Shown in pieces: positions 6,304 through 17,439 of a stretch of 49,761 nt of DNA. A program made the position numbers and the translations under genes. The notes under the pieces were generated by a model that did no database searches, was not told where the DNA came from, and saw only the letters and a program-made list of their open reading frames with translations. Origin of the DNA: Candidatus Rokuibacteriota bacterium (GTDB lineage Bacteria > Methylomirabilota > Methylomirabilia > Rokubacteriales > CSP1-6); the NCBI GenBank assembly GCA_003221455.1, contig QHRX01000017.1, forward strand, positions 1 through 49,761. Direction: 5' to 3'. Every line of letters starts with the position of its first letter. Position 1 is the stretch's first letter.

Positions 6304-7508
6304 CGGCCGTTGCCGCCCGCCGCGGCCGGCCACCACCGGTCCACGTAGCCGGGCCAGACGTGGCGGAGGTGGGGCAGGACCTTGGTCGCGAAGAGCTCGG
6401 TGTTGCGGAGCGTGAGCTCCCGCGGCATGCTGCCGATCTGGAGCAGCACCATGAGGTGCCCGACCCGGAGGGTCCGGATGCACTGCAGCAGCTGCTCGCG
6501 CACGGTCTCCGGGCCGCCCGCGATGACGTAGCCCTGCTCCAGGTACTTCGGCCAGTCGAGCGACTGCCGGATCTTCCGCGCCTGGGCGCCCACCTGGGGT
6601 CGGACGCCGGCCTGGAGCGTCTTGAGCGTGCGGTAGCCCGGCGCCTCCGCGAACCCTTCCCAGACGTGGAGGCACTTCTGGTAGAAGTAGTCGACGTGCG
6701 GGAAATACTCCCGCTCGGCGTCGGCGTCGCTGTCGGCGACGCACACGAGCTGGAGGAAGCCCGCCCGGTAGGGGTTGTCGTCGACGCCGAGCCGGGCGAT
6801 GGCGTTCCAGAAGCCGTCCATCGTGACCTTGCCGCGCTTGTAGCCATAGTAGGAGAGATAGCAGTAGACGTAGTCCTGCCGGGCCGTCCACTCCCAGGTC
6901 TCGAGGCTCCCGCCGCCCGGGATCCACACCGGCGGGTGCGGCTTCTGGAGCGGCTGCGGCCAGATGTTCACGTAGCGCACCTGGGTGTACTTGCCGTTGA
7001 AGGCGAAGACCTCGGGTCGCGTCCACGCCTGGAGCACGAGGTCGTGGGCCTCGAAGTAGCGCGCGCGCAAGGTCGCCGGGTCGATGCCGTACGCGAAGTT
7101 CATGTCCATCGAGGTGCCGACCGGGAACCCGGCGACGAGCCGGCCGCCGGAGAGGAGGTCGAGCATCGCGAACTCCTCGGCCACGCGGAGCGGCGGGTTG
7201 TAGGCGGCCAGGCTGTTGCCCAGCACGACGAGCGCCGCGCGCGACGTCCGGCGCGTCAGGGTCGCCGCCATCAGGTTGGGCGACGGCATGAGGCCGTACG
7301 CGTTGTTATGGTGCTCGTTGACGCAGAGGCCGTCGAAGCCGACCTGTTCGGCGAACTCGAGCTCGTCGAGGTACTCGTGGTAGAGGTCGCGCGTCTTCGC
7401 CGGGTCGTAGAGCGCGTGAGGCACGTCGACCCAGACCGAGCGGTAGCGCGTGTCGAAGTCCGGTGGCAGGAATCGGTACGGCATCAGGTGAAAGAAGCTG
7501 ATCTTCAC
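6300..7508 (-). CDS. LLM-class flavin-dependent oxidoreductase (luciferase-like)
   Basis: A 402-residue second luciferase-like enzyme, first gene of the cluster. It starts at a GTG behind GGAGGGG. Landmarks are FDGLCVNEHHNNAYGLMPSP (about residues 59-78), the LLSGGRLVAGFPVGTSMD loop, WPQPLQKPHPPVW (about 183-195, a very common LLM motif), and AGGPETVREQL near the C-terminus. It is clearly paralogous to, but not a close copy of, the LLM enzyme at 4350-5489 (longer, different N-terminal loops), so the pair may act on successive intermediates or differ in substrate. A TATGAT hexamer about 25 bases upstream of the start is a possible -10. Confidence 0.85.
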   Translation of the reverse strand: MKISFFHLMPYRFLPPDFDTRYRSVWVDVPHALYDPAKTRDLYHEYLDELEFAEQVGFDGLCVNEHHNNAYGLMPSPNLMAATLTRRTSRAALVVLGNSLAAYNPPLRVAEEFAMLDLLSGGRLVAGFPVGTSMDMNFAYGIDPATLRARYFEAHDLVLQAWTRPEVFAFNGKYTQVRYVNIWPQPLQKPHPPVWIPGGGSLETWEWTARQDYVYCYLSYYGYKRGKVTMDGFWNAIARLGVDDNPYRAGFLQLVCVADSDADAEREYFPHVDYFYQKCLHVWEGFAEAPGYRTLKTLQAGVRPQVGAQARKIRQSLDWPKYLEQGYVIAGGPETVREQLLQCIRTLRVGHLMVLLQIGSMPRELTLRNTELFATKVLPHLRHVWPGYVDRWWPAAAGGNGR

Positions 7509-7575
7509 GGGCCCCTCCGATGGTCGAGCATCATAGCACCACCGGTCGGGCCCGGCCAGGGGCCGGCCCGGGCCG

Positions 7576-8757
7576 CTACGGGCGGAACGGGGCGTCCTGG
7601 TTCAGGAGCTCGAGCAGCGTGTGGAGCCGTTCGGCGAACGCGGGACGCTGCCGCGGGGGCAGCTCCGGGCCGGGCACGAAGCGTTCGGAGAGCGGGTTCA
7701 CGAAGCTCCCGTTCTTCCGTACCCGGTAGTCGAGGTGGGGCCCCGTGGAGAGCCCCGTCGTGCCGACGAGCCCGATCACCTGGCGCTGGTGCACCCGCTG
7801 CCCCGGCCGGACCTCCACCGCCGAGAGGTGGTTGTACATGGTCTCGTAGCCGCGCGCGTGGCGGAGCGTGATCGTGATGCCGTTGCCGCTGTCCCACCCC
7901 GTGCGGGTGACGACGCCGTCGGCCACCGCGCGCACCGGCGTGCCGATCGGCGCGCCGTAGTCGATCGCCAGGTGCGGGCGCACGCCGCCGAGGATCGGAT
8001 GGTGGCGCGCGTGGGAGTAGCCGGAGGTGATGCGCGTGAAGTCGAGCGGCGCGCGCAGGAACATCTTCTCGACGGAGCGGCCCTCGGCGTCGTAGTAGGC
8101 GGGCCGCGCCCCCGCCACCTGGAACGCCACGCCGGTCAGCGCGCGCCGGCCCCCGCTCTGGTACTGGGCGATCAGGATGCGGCCGTAGCCGGCGAATGCG
8201 CCGTCCGCGTAGCGCTTCTCTACGAGCAGCCGGAACCGGTCGCCGGGCAGCGCCTCTGCCGCGAAGTCGAAGTTCGTCTCGAAGATGCCGACAAACAGGG
8301 CGGTCAAGAGCGGGGCCTCGCCGAGCCGGTCCATCGCGGCGAAGAGGGAGCCCTCCACGGTGCCCCCGACGGCGACGACGCGGGTCTCGATCGGCGTCAG
8401 GATCTGCTCGGCCCTCCAGCCCGCGTCGTCCGGCCGGACCTCGTAGCGCTCGAGCAACGACCGGCGGTAGGTCAGGCCGAGGACGCGGCCGTCCTGGGCG
8501 CGCCCGATGAAGAGCTGCTCGGCGGGACGAAGCCCCCGGAGGTCGACCAGGCGGCGGAGGCTCAGCCCCACCAGGGCCGCCGTCTGCCGGGGAAGACGCA
8601 GCCGTCCGAGGGCGCCCTCGAGCGTGTCGCCGCGCCGGACCGCCGTCTCGGCTACGCTGACGGGCGGCACGGGGACGAGGTCGCCGAGCGGCGTGGCCGG
8701 CGCCACGACCGCGGCAACCCCAAGGGCGAGGGCGAGCGTGCTGGGCGCCGACGGCAT
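7576..8757 (-). CDS. M23-family (LytM) peptidoglycan endopeptidase
   Basis: A 393-residue exported protein. The ATG at 8755-8757 follows TAGGAGT at Shine-Dalgarno distance; a longer reading frame extending to 9075 is a chance extension. Residues 1-25 form a signal segment. A LysM/OapA-like N-terminal region (SVAETAVRRGDTLEGALGRL, then LRPAEQLFIGRAQDGRVLGL) precedes the M23 domain in the last 150 residues. The zinc motif is intact: HLAIDYGAPIGTPV (His, Asp), MYNHLS and GPHLDYRV. It should cut peptide cross-links in the cell wall, in contrast to the degenerate M23 protein at 16255. Similar architecture to MepM/YebA-type endopeptidases. Confidence 0.85.
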   Translation of the reverse strand: MPSAPSTLALALGVAAVVAPATPLGDLVPVPPVSVAETAVRRGDTLEGALGRLRLPRQTAALVGLSLRRLVDLRGLRPAEQLFIGRAQDGRVLGLTYRRSLLERYEVRPDDAGWRAEQILTPIETRVVAVGGTVEGSLFAAMDRLGEAPLLTALFVGIFETNFDFAAEALPGDRFRLLVEKRYADGAFAGYGRILIAQYQSGGRRALTGVAFQVAGARPAYYDAEGRSVEKMFLRAPLDFTRITSGYSHARHHPILGGVRPHLAIDYGAPIGTPVRAVADGVVTRTGWDSGNGITITLRHARGYETMYNHLSAVEVRPGQRVHQRQVIGLVGTTGLSTGPHLDYRVRKNGSFVNPLSERFVPGPELPPRQRPAFAERLHTLLELLNQDAPFRP

Positions 8758-8883
8758 AACCACCCGACTCCTACTAGGATAGCAGCCCGGCACCCCCTGG
8801 GACGAACGCCTTTGCGAGCGGCGCTCCGGGACGCTCGCGGGGCGCGGGGAGTCGGCGGGCGGGTCGGGACGGCCGTCGCGCCC

Positions 8884-8913
8884 TTGACGGCCCGCCGGGG
8901 TCGGGGCTACAGT
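8884..8913 (+). promoter_or_regulatory. Sigma-70-type promoter of thiC
   Basis: TTGACG (8884-8889), an 18-base spacer and TACAGT (8908-8913). Transcription would begin near 8920, just before the TPP riboswitch, which is the expected geometry. Confidence 0.65.
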
Positions 8914-8924
8914 GCTCCTCGAGA

Positions 8925-10612
<1,688 letters not shown>

Positions 10613-10658
10613 CCTCCTCTACCTGACCACGTACAGCCGGGCGGGGACGCCCGGCACC

Positions 10659-10964
10659 GTGCCCGTCTGGTTCATGCCGGCGGGCGAGGACGTGTTCTAC
10701 TTCACCACCCGGCGCGAGAGCCTCAAGGCGCGGCGGATCCGCGACGGCGGCCGGGTCACCGTGCGCGTGGGCGCGAAGGACGCGCCCGCCCGGCCGGGGC
10801 ACGCCGAGTGGGTCCTCGGCCGGCCTGACCTCGAGCAGGCGGTGCTCGCCCACTACCGGCACGCGCACTGGCTCCTCGGGCCGATCTGGATGGGACGCCG
10901 GATCCGCAGGGGGCTCGCGGCGGGGACGAGCGTCCTGATCCGGGTGACGCTAGTCTTAGTCTAG
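10659..10964 (+). CDS. PPOX-class flavin-binding protein, apparently N-terminally truncated
   Basis: From GTG 10659 this gives 101 residues. The frame is open upstream to 10506, and the homologous part begins earlier: LLYLTTYSRAGTPGTVPVWF before and over the GTG looks like the first two strands of pyridoxamine-5'-phosphate-oxidase-like proteins (usually 'ALLTT...GxPxTVPVWF'). No ATG, GTG or TTG exists in that frame between the upstream stop at 10503 and 10659, so either CTG (10623) is used, the N-terminus was lost by deletion against thiC, or the gene is dead. The FTTRRESLKARRIRDGGRVTV core is intact. It ends by overlapping the convergent ntrC stop by 9 bases. Flavin or F420 binding is presumed from the family. 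Confidence 0.55.
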   Translation: MPVWFMPAGEDVFYFTTRRESLKARRIRDGGRVTVRVGAKDAPARPGHAEWVLGRPDLEQAVLAHYRHAHWLLGPIWMGRRIRRGLAAGTSVLIRVTLVLV

Positions 10965-12383
10965 CGCGTCGGGGTCGATGCCGTGCTCCTTGAGCTTCTT
11001 CCGGAGCGTGTTGCGGTTGATGCCGAGGAGCTGGGCGGCGCGGACCTGGTTGCCGCCGGTCTCCCGCAGCACCGCCCGGAACAAGGGCTTCTCCACGAGG
11101 CTCGTCATCAGGTCGTAGAGGTTCGCGCTCGCGCGGGCGCGGAGGCCGCGCACGCAGTCGAGTAGCCGCCGCTCGATGACGTCCTCGAGCGTCGCGTCCA
11201 CCGCGACCGAGGCCGCCGCCGACACCTCCCCGATCGGTAGGTGCTCGGGCAGGATCACGCCGCCCGTGGCCATCACCATCGCCCGCTGGACGACGTTCTC
11301 CAGCTCCCGCACGTTGCCCGGCCACTCGTAGCCGACCAGCCGGTCGAGCGCCTCCGGGGCGACGACCCGGGGGCCGAGGTCGCCCGTGTACTTGGCCAGG
11401 AAATGGTCGACCAGGAGCGGCACGTCCCGGCGGCGCTCGCGGAGCGGGGGGAGGTGGAGCGCGACGACGTTCAGACGGTAGTAGAGGTCGTCGCGGAACC
11501 GGCCCTCCTTGATCAGGGCCTCGAGCTCGCGGTTGGTGGCCGCCAGGATCCGGACGTCGACACGGATCGGCTCCTGGCCGCCGACGCGCTCGAACGACCG
11601 CTCCTGCAGCGCGCGCAGGAGCTTGATCTGGAGCTCCGGTGGCATGTCGCCGACCTCGTCGAGAAAGAGCGTGCCCCCGTGGGCCAGCTCGAACTTTCCG
11701 AGCTTGCGCTCGCGGGCGTCCGTGAAGGCACCGCGCTCGTGGCCGAAGAGCTCAGACTCCAAGAGCGCGGCGGGGATGGCCGCGCACGAGACCGCGACGA
11801 ACGGACGGCCCGCCCGGCGGCTGTAGTGGTGGATCGCGCGCGCGACCAGCTCCTTGCCGGTGCCAGACTCGCCCCGGAGCAGCACGGTCACGTCGCTGGC
11901 GGCCGTGCGGCCGATCGTCTTGTAGATCTCCTGCATGCGCGGGTGGCGCCCGATGAGCACCCCGAACTCCCAGACCTCCTGGAGCCCGGTCCTGAGCTCG
12001 GCGACTTCCTGGGTGAGGCGGCGCGCGGTGAGCGCGCGCTCGGCCAGGAGCAGGACCTCGTCGACGTCGAAGGGCTTGGCGAGGTAATCGTAGGCGCCGC
12101 GCTGCATGGCCTGGATCGCGGTCTCCATCGTGCCGTGCGCGGTCATGACGATCACGAGCGCGTCGGGCCGGCCCGCCCGGAGCCGCGCGAGCACGGCGAG
12201 GCCGTCGAGCCCGGGCATCCGCACGTCGAGGAAGATGAGGTCGGGGGCCTCGGCCTCGGCCTGCCGGAGCGCCGACTCGCCGTCCTTGACCGACGTGACC
12301 TCGTACCCCGCCTCGCGCAGGCCCTTCTCGAGGACCCACCGCACCCCGTCTTCGTCGTCGGCGACGAGGATCCGCGGCGCCAT
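10956..12383 (-). CDS. NtrC-family sigma-54-dependent response regulator
   Basis: 475 residues in three domains. The receiver (1-120) has acidic DDE at 9-11 and phospho-acceptor Asp53 in LIFLDVRMPG. The AAA+ sigma-54 activation domain (about 140-370) has Walker A GESGTGKELVARAIH, the sigma-54 contact loop GAFTDA in place of the canonical GAFTGA, and Walker B GGTLFLDEVGDM. The C-terminal Fis-type helix-turn-helix ends GGNQVRAAQLLGINRNTLRKK. The ATG overlaps the stop of the histidine kinase upstream, so the two form a pair. Overall closest to NtrC (nitrogen control) but without a glutamine synthetase neighbour the signal is not certain. Confidence 0.9.
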   Translation of the reverse strand: MAPRILVADDEDGVRWVLEKGLREAGYEVTSVKDGESALRQAEAEAPDLIFLDVRMPGLDGLAVLARLRAGRPDALVIVMTAHGTMETAIQAMQRGAYDYLAKPFDVDEVLLLAERALTARRLTQEVAELRTGLQEVWEFGVLIGRHPRMQEIYKTIGRTAASDVTVLLRGESGTGKELVARAIHHYSRRAGRPFVAVSCAAIPAALLESELFGHERGAFTDARERKLGKFELAHGGTLFLDEVGDMPPELQIKLLRALQERSFERVGGQEPIRVDVRILAATNRELEALIKEGRFRDDLYYRLNVVALHLPPLRERRRDVPLLVDHFLAKYTGDLGPRVVAPEALDRLVGYEWPGNVRELENVVQRAMVMATGGVILPEHLPIGEVSAAASVAVDATLEDVIERRLLDCVRGLRARASANLYDLMTSLVEKPLFRAVLRETGGNQVRAAQLLGINRNTLRKKLKEHGIDPDALD

Positions 12384-13456
12384 CAGCGCGCGATCGGCAG
12401 GAAGCAGGTCACGGTCGTGCCCCGCCCCTCGACGCTGTCGATCCTCACCGCGCCCTTGTGCTCCTCGAGGATCCGGTGGCAGAGGGCCAGGCCGAGCCCG
12501 AGCCCCCGCTCCTTGGTCGTGAAGAACGGGTCGAACACCTTCGCCTGGACCCGGGCCGGGATCCCCGTCCCCTCGTCCGTCACCTGCACCTCCACCATGC
12601 TCCGCTGGCCGGCGCCCAGGTCCATCTTGGCGAAGACCGGGCTCAGGCTGATCCGCGTGGTCAGCGTGAGCCGGCCGCCCCCCTTCATCGCGTCGAGCGC
12701 GTTGCGCACGAGGTTGTGGAACACCTGCACCAGGCGGTCCTCGTCGCCGAGGATCGGCGGCAGGGAGGGATCGTAGCGACGGACGATCGTCACCCCCTGC
12801 GCCAGCGCCCCCTCGGCGGCCAGGAGCGAGACCCGCTCGAGGAGCTGGTGCAGGTTCAGGGGCCCCGTCCTCAGCTGGACGGGGCGGGCGAGGTCGAGCA
12901 GCTGCTCGATGATCCGGTTGACCCGGTCGACCTCCTGGATCAGGACCTGGGTGTATTCGCCGAAGCGCGAGCCCGGGGCGAGCTCGCGCGCGAGGAGCTG
13001 GACCGCGCCCCGGATCGCGCCGAGCGGGTTCCGGATCTCATGCGCGAGGCCGACGGCCATCCTCCCCGCCGCCGCCAAGGTCTCGCCGCGGCGCACCTCG
13101 GCCTCGAGCTCACGGATCCGAGAGATGTCGCGCAGGACGGCGACCGCGGCCCCCACCGTCCCGCCGTGGTCGAAGAGGGGGGCGGTGACGATGCTCACGG
13201 GGATGGTGTGGCCGTCGGGCGTCAGGAGCGTCGTCTCTCCCTCGCCCCGACTCTCGCCGGTCCGCACGGTCTCCGCGAGGTGGCGGGTCAGCGAGGCGTC
13301 GGGGGGCAGGAGCTCCTTCAGCGAGCGGCCCTCCGCGCGGCGCGACGAGCGCCCGGTCAGCGCCTCGGCCGCCGCGTTCCAGAAGACGACTCGGAGCGCG
13401 TCGTCGACGGCGATGACCGCGTCGGGGAGACCGGCGAGGACCGTCTCGAAGTTCAT
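12383..13456 (-). CDS. PAS-domain sensor histidine kinase (NtrB-like)
   Basis: 357 residues, no obvious membrane segment, so cytosolic. A PAS domain (about 1-110, starting GLPDAVIAVDDALRVVFWN) is followed by HisKA with the phosphorylated His139 in GLAHEIRNPLGAIRG. The HATPase domain has an N-box (NLVRNALDAM), a G1 box (DEGTGIP) and the FFTTKERGLGLGLAL G2 stretch. This layout is that of NtrB/GlnL. It overlaps ntrC by one base (TGATG), and would control sigma-54 promoters in response to a cytosolic cue, classically nitrogen status through PII. Confidence 0.9.
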   Translation of the reverse strand: MNFETVLAGLPDAVIAVDDALRVVFWNAAAEALTGRSSRRAEGRSLKELLPPDASLTRHLAETVRTGESRGEGETTLLTPDGHTIPVSIVTAPLFDHGGTVGAAVAVLRDISRIRELEAEVRRGETLAAAGRMAVGLAHEIRNPLGAIRGAVQLLARELAPGSRFGEYTQVLIQEVDRVNRIIEQLLDLARPVQLRTGPLNLHQLLERVSLLAAEGALAQGVTIVRRYDPSLPPILGDEDRLVQVFHNLVRNALDAMKGGGRLTLTTRISLSPVFAKMDLGAGQRSMVEVQVTDEGTGIPARVQAKVFDPFFTTKERGLGLGLALCHRILEEHKGAVRIDSVEGRGTTVTCFLPIAR

Positions 13457-13469
13457 GGGCGCCCGGGCG

Positions 13470-14471
<1,002 letters not shown>

Positions 14472-14954
14472 CGCGCCAGTCGGGGGACGGGAACGATCCT
14501 GACCCCTCGCGCCTCCCACCCTGAAATGTACTCCCTCAGCGGGTAACCCCGCACGCGGACCACCCTGTCGCCCCGGCACCCCGTCACGGGCGGGATCTCG
14601 GCCTGCAGACCGGGCCACGTCGTCCGGGCTCATCGAGGGCAGGAGGACGCCCGGCCCCGGGTCGAGCGTCGGGCACCGGGAGGGCTCGAGCGGCGCCCGA
14701 GGTCTGCCGGCGTCGCGCGACGGGCAATCCCCCAGGACGGCGGCAGGTCAGAGGCAGGACCCGCGATCAGGGCCGCCCGATCGCCACCACCCGATCGAAG
14801 AAGTCCTGCCGCGCTCCGAAGGGGCTGGGCCGACGAGGTCCCGCCCCAGCACGTCTCGAAGCCAAGGGCCGCGGCGAGCGGGACCCCCCGGGAGGGCGAG
14901 GCGGGGCGCCCGCGTCCCGGGCAGGCGTCGCCCCTTTCCGGACCGGCCGCCGGG
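14472..14954. other. 483-base gene-free interval
   Basis: The only long gap in the window. No convincing ORF with normal codon use is present in either strand. On the minus strand a short open piece ending at a TGA near 14767 reads FGARQDFFDRVVAIGRP, which looks protein-like and may be the tail of a lost gene, but I cannot assign it. No RNA gene or repeat was recognised. The part nearest 14471 should hold the tsaD promoter. Confidence 0.5.
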
Positions 14955-16223
14955 CTACCGCGCCTGGGCTTCGGTGCCCTGCCCGGCCGGCCGATGCTCG
15001 AGGATGCGGACGGCCTTCAGGAGGTCGACCGCGCGCTGGAGCTGCGGGTCCTTCTTGACGTCCTCCACCGGGTTCGGCGCCACCGGCGGCGTCTTGTCCT
15101 TCGGCTCCTTGTCGCCTGGGGCCGGCGCGGCAGCCACGACCTTCGGAGGCTCCACGACGATGTCGGGCGTGATGCCCTTGCCGTGGATCGAGCGCCCCTT
15201 CGGCGTGTAGTACTTGGCCGTCGTCAGCCGCAGCCCTGAGCCGTCGGAGAGCGGGATGATCGTCTGGACCGACCCCTTGCCGAAGCTCTGCGTGCCGAGC
15301 ACGATCGCCCGGCCCCAGTCCTGAAGCGCGCCCGCCACGATCTCGGAAGCGGAGGCGCTCCCCTGGTTGACCATGACGACCATCGGCACGCCCAGCAGCG
15401 GGTGCTTGGCGTGGGCCGTGAAGCGCATGTTCTGGTTGCGGATCCGCCCCTCGGTGTAGACGACCAGCTTGCCGTCGTCGATGAACTTCTCCGTCACCTC
15501 GACCGCCGAGGTCAGGAGGCCGCCGGGGTTGTTGCGGAGGTCCAGCACGAGGCCCTTCAGCCCGCTCTTCTCGGCGCGCTCGAGGGTCTGGTCGAGGTCG
15601 CTCGCGGTCTGCTCCTGGAACTGCCGGAGCCTGATGTACTCGATGCCGTCTTCGAGCTCCTGGGAGCGGACCGACTGGATGTGGATCTGCTCGCGGACGA
15701 TCGCGAAGTCCTGCGGCTCCGTCCAGCCCTCGCGCGCGATCGTGACCGTGACCTTGCTGCCCGGTTTGCCGCGCATGCGCTTGACCGCGTCCGCGAGCTG
15801 CATATCCTTGGTCGCGATCCCGTCGATCTTGAGAATCCGGTCGCCGGTATGGAGGCCGACCCGGTAGGCGGGGGTCCCCTCGATGGGCGAGACGACGGTC
15901 AGGATGTCGTCGCGGAGCGTGATCTCGATGCCGAGGCCGCCGAAGCTGCCGGACGTTTCGACCTGCATCTCCTTGTAGCTGTCCGGGTCCAGGAACGAGC
16001 TGTGGGGGTCGAGCCCGCGCAGCGTCCCCTTGATCGCGTTATAGACGAGCTCCTTCGGCGTCACCTCGTCGACGTACTGGTTCTCGACGATCGACATGAC
16101 CTCGGTGAACAGCCTGAGTTGTTCGTACGTCGCGGCCGTGTCGGTGCCCTTGCTGGCTACCGTCCCGCCCATCGACAGGGTGATCACGAGCAACAGCGCG
16201 CCGACCACGACGGCCTTCTTCAT
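14955..16223 (-). CDS. ctpA: C-terminal processing peptidase (S41 family, PDZ)
   Basis: About 422 residues. An N-terminal signal/anchor (MKKAVVVGALLLVITLSMGG) precedes the N-terminal helical part (ENQYVDEVTPKELVYNAIKG). A PDZ domain follows (about 95-170, GGLGIEI and YRVGLHTGDRILKIDG), then the S41 protease core with LRNNPGGLL, the catalytic Ser in GSASASEIVAGAL, and Lys in FGKGSVQT. The start ATG 16223 follows GAGGAGG; the GTG at 16241 overlaps that Shine-Dalgarno sequence and is rejected. The C-terminus is Pro/Lys-rich. CtpA-type proteases degrade periplasmic proteins, often cell-wall hydrolases; the position just downstream of the EnvC/FtsEX genes fits such a regulatory role. Confidence 0.94.
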   Translation of the reverse strand: MKKAVVVGALLLVITLSMGGTVASKGTDTAATYEQLRLFTEVMSIVENQYVDEVTPKELVYNAIKGTLRGLDPHSSFLDPDSYKEMQVETSGSFGGLGIEITLRDDILTVVSPIEGTPAYRVGLHTGDRILKIDGIATKDMQLADAVKRMRGKPGSKVTVTIAREGWTEPQDFAIVREQIHIQSVRSQELEDGIEYIRLRQFQEQTASDLDQTLERAEKSGLKGLVLDLRNNPGGLLTSAVEVTEKFIDDGKLVVYTEGRIRNQNMRFTAHAKHPLLGVPMVVMVNQGSASASEIVAGALQDWGRAIVLGTQSFGKGSVQTIIPLSDGSGLRLTTAKYYTPKGRSIHGKGITPDIVVEPPKVVAAAPAPGDKEPKDKTPPVAPNPVEDVKKDPQLQRAVDLLKAVRILEHRPAGQGTEAQAR

Positions 16224-16254
16224 CGAGCCCGTCCTCCTCACGTGTCGTCCCCGC

Positions 16255-17439
16255 TCAGCCCCGGTGTCGGAGCCACTGTTGTGGGTCCTGCGGCTTGCCC
16301 TGGTACCGGACCTCGAAGTACAGCCGCGGCCCCGTCAGCGAGCCGGTGTCCCCCACCGTCCCGATCCGCTGTCCCTGCCGCACGTCGTCGCCCTCCTGCA
16401 CCTCGATCTCGGCAACGTGGGCGTATAGGGTATAGTACTCGCTTCCGTGGTCTAGGATAATCAGGTTCCCGTACCCCTTGAACCATCCCGTGTAGACAAC
16501 CTGGCCGGCATAGACGGCCGTGATCTCGGTCCCCTGGCCCGCCTCGATGTCGATGCCGTTCCGGAACGTCCGCGTGCCGAACCGCGGGTGGATCTGGGCC
16601 CCGTAGGGGCCGACGAGGCGCCCCTGAGTTGGCCAGGGCAGCTCGCCCCGCAGGGTCGCGAACCCGCCGGCGGGGGCTCCGGGCTTGGGCGGCGTCGGGG
16701 CCCGGGCCGCCCGCCGCTGCCGCTCCTGGAGGCTCTGGATGAGCGCCTCGAGCCGCCGCGAGGCCTCGGTCAGCTCGCCCACCATGCGCTCGTGGTAGAC
16801 ACGCTCGTCGCGCACCTTGGCGAGGAGACCGCGCCGCCGGGTGGCCTCGAGGTCCATCTCGGCGCGGCCCCGCTCGGCCTCGCGGCGCAGCGACTCGAGC
16901 TCGGCCCGGCGGGCCTCCTCGCGCGCCTTGCGCTCCGACAGCCCGGTCGAGGTCACAAGGTACTCTTGAATCAGCCGAGCGTCCACCGTGGCCAAGGTGG
17001 TCAGGTGGCGGAGCAGCATGACCCGCTCCACGGGGTCCTGGCCGCCGAGCACGAGCGGCAGCGCGCCGCCCTGCGCCTGGATCTTGTACATCGAGCGGAG
17101 CCGGGTGGCGAGCACCTGCTGCTCGACCGCCTTCCGGCCCTCGAGCCGCCGGATGTCGCCGCGCAGGCCGCCGATCTCCGCCTGGGTGCGGGCGATCCGG
17201 TCGTCGAGACGCGTCACCTCCGCCCGCTTCTCGGCGAGCGTGCGGTCGATCTCCTCGAGCTCGGCGAGGAGCGACGACTCCTTCTTCCGGGCTTCCGCCG
17301 CCTTGGCGCGCTGCTCGCGGAGCTCGCGCTGGGTCTGCTGGAGCTTCCGCTGCTCGGCGCCGACGTCGTCCTTTTTCTGCGCGAGGCCGGCGGCGGGGAC
17401 GAGCACCAGGACGAGCGCGGCCGCGGCCGCCGGCCTCAC
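16255..17439 (-). CDS. envC: EnvC-like murein hydrolase activator (degenerate M23)
   Basis: 394 residues from GTG 17437-17439, which overlaps the ftsX stop (GTGA). A signal peptide is followed by a long coiled coil (about residues 25-240; heptads such as EQRKLQQTQRELREQRAKA) and a C-terminal LytM domain (about 280-394). The zinc ligands of active M23 enzymes are replaced: RNGIDIEAG instead of HxGxD, and GPRLYFEVR instead of GPHLHFE. E. coli EnvC is also a non-catalytic LytM factor that activates amidases and is itself controlled by FtsEX. The coiled coil plus degenerate LytM and the adjacent ftsEX genes make this assignment strong. Confidence 0.92.
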   Translation of the reverse strand: MRPAAAAALVLVLVPAAGLAQKKDDVGAEQRKLQQTQRELREQRAKAAEARKKESSLLAELEEIDRTLAEKRAEVTRLDDRIARTQAEIGGLRGDIRRLEGRKAVEQQVLATRLRSMYKIQAQGGALPLVLGGQDPVERVMLLRHLTTLATVDARLIQEYLVTSTGLSERKAREEARRAELESLRREAERGRAEMDLEATRRRGLLAKVRDERVYHERMVGELTEASRRLEALIQSLQERQRRAARAPTPPKPGAPAGGFATLRGELPWPTQGRLVGPYGAQIHPRFGTRTFRNGIDIEAGQGTEITAVYAGQVVYTGWFKGYGNLIILDHGSEYYTLYAHVAEIEVQEGDDVRQGQRIGTVGDTGSLTGPRLYFEVRYQGKPQDPQQWLRHRG

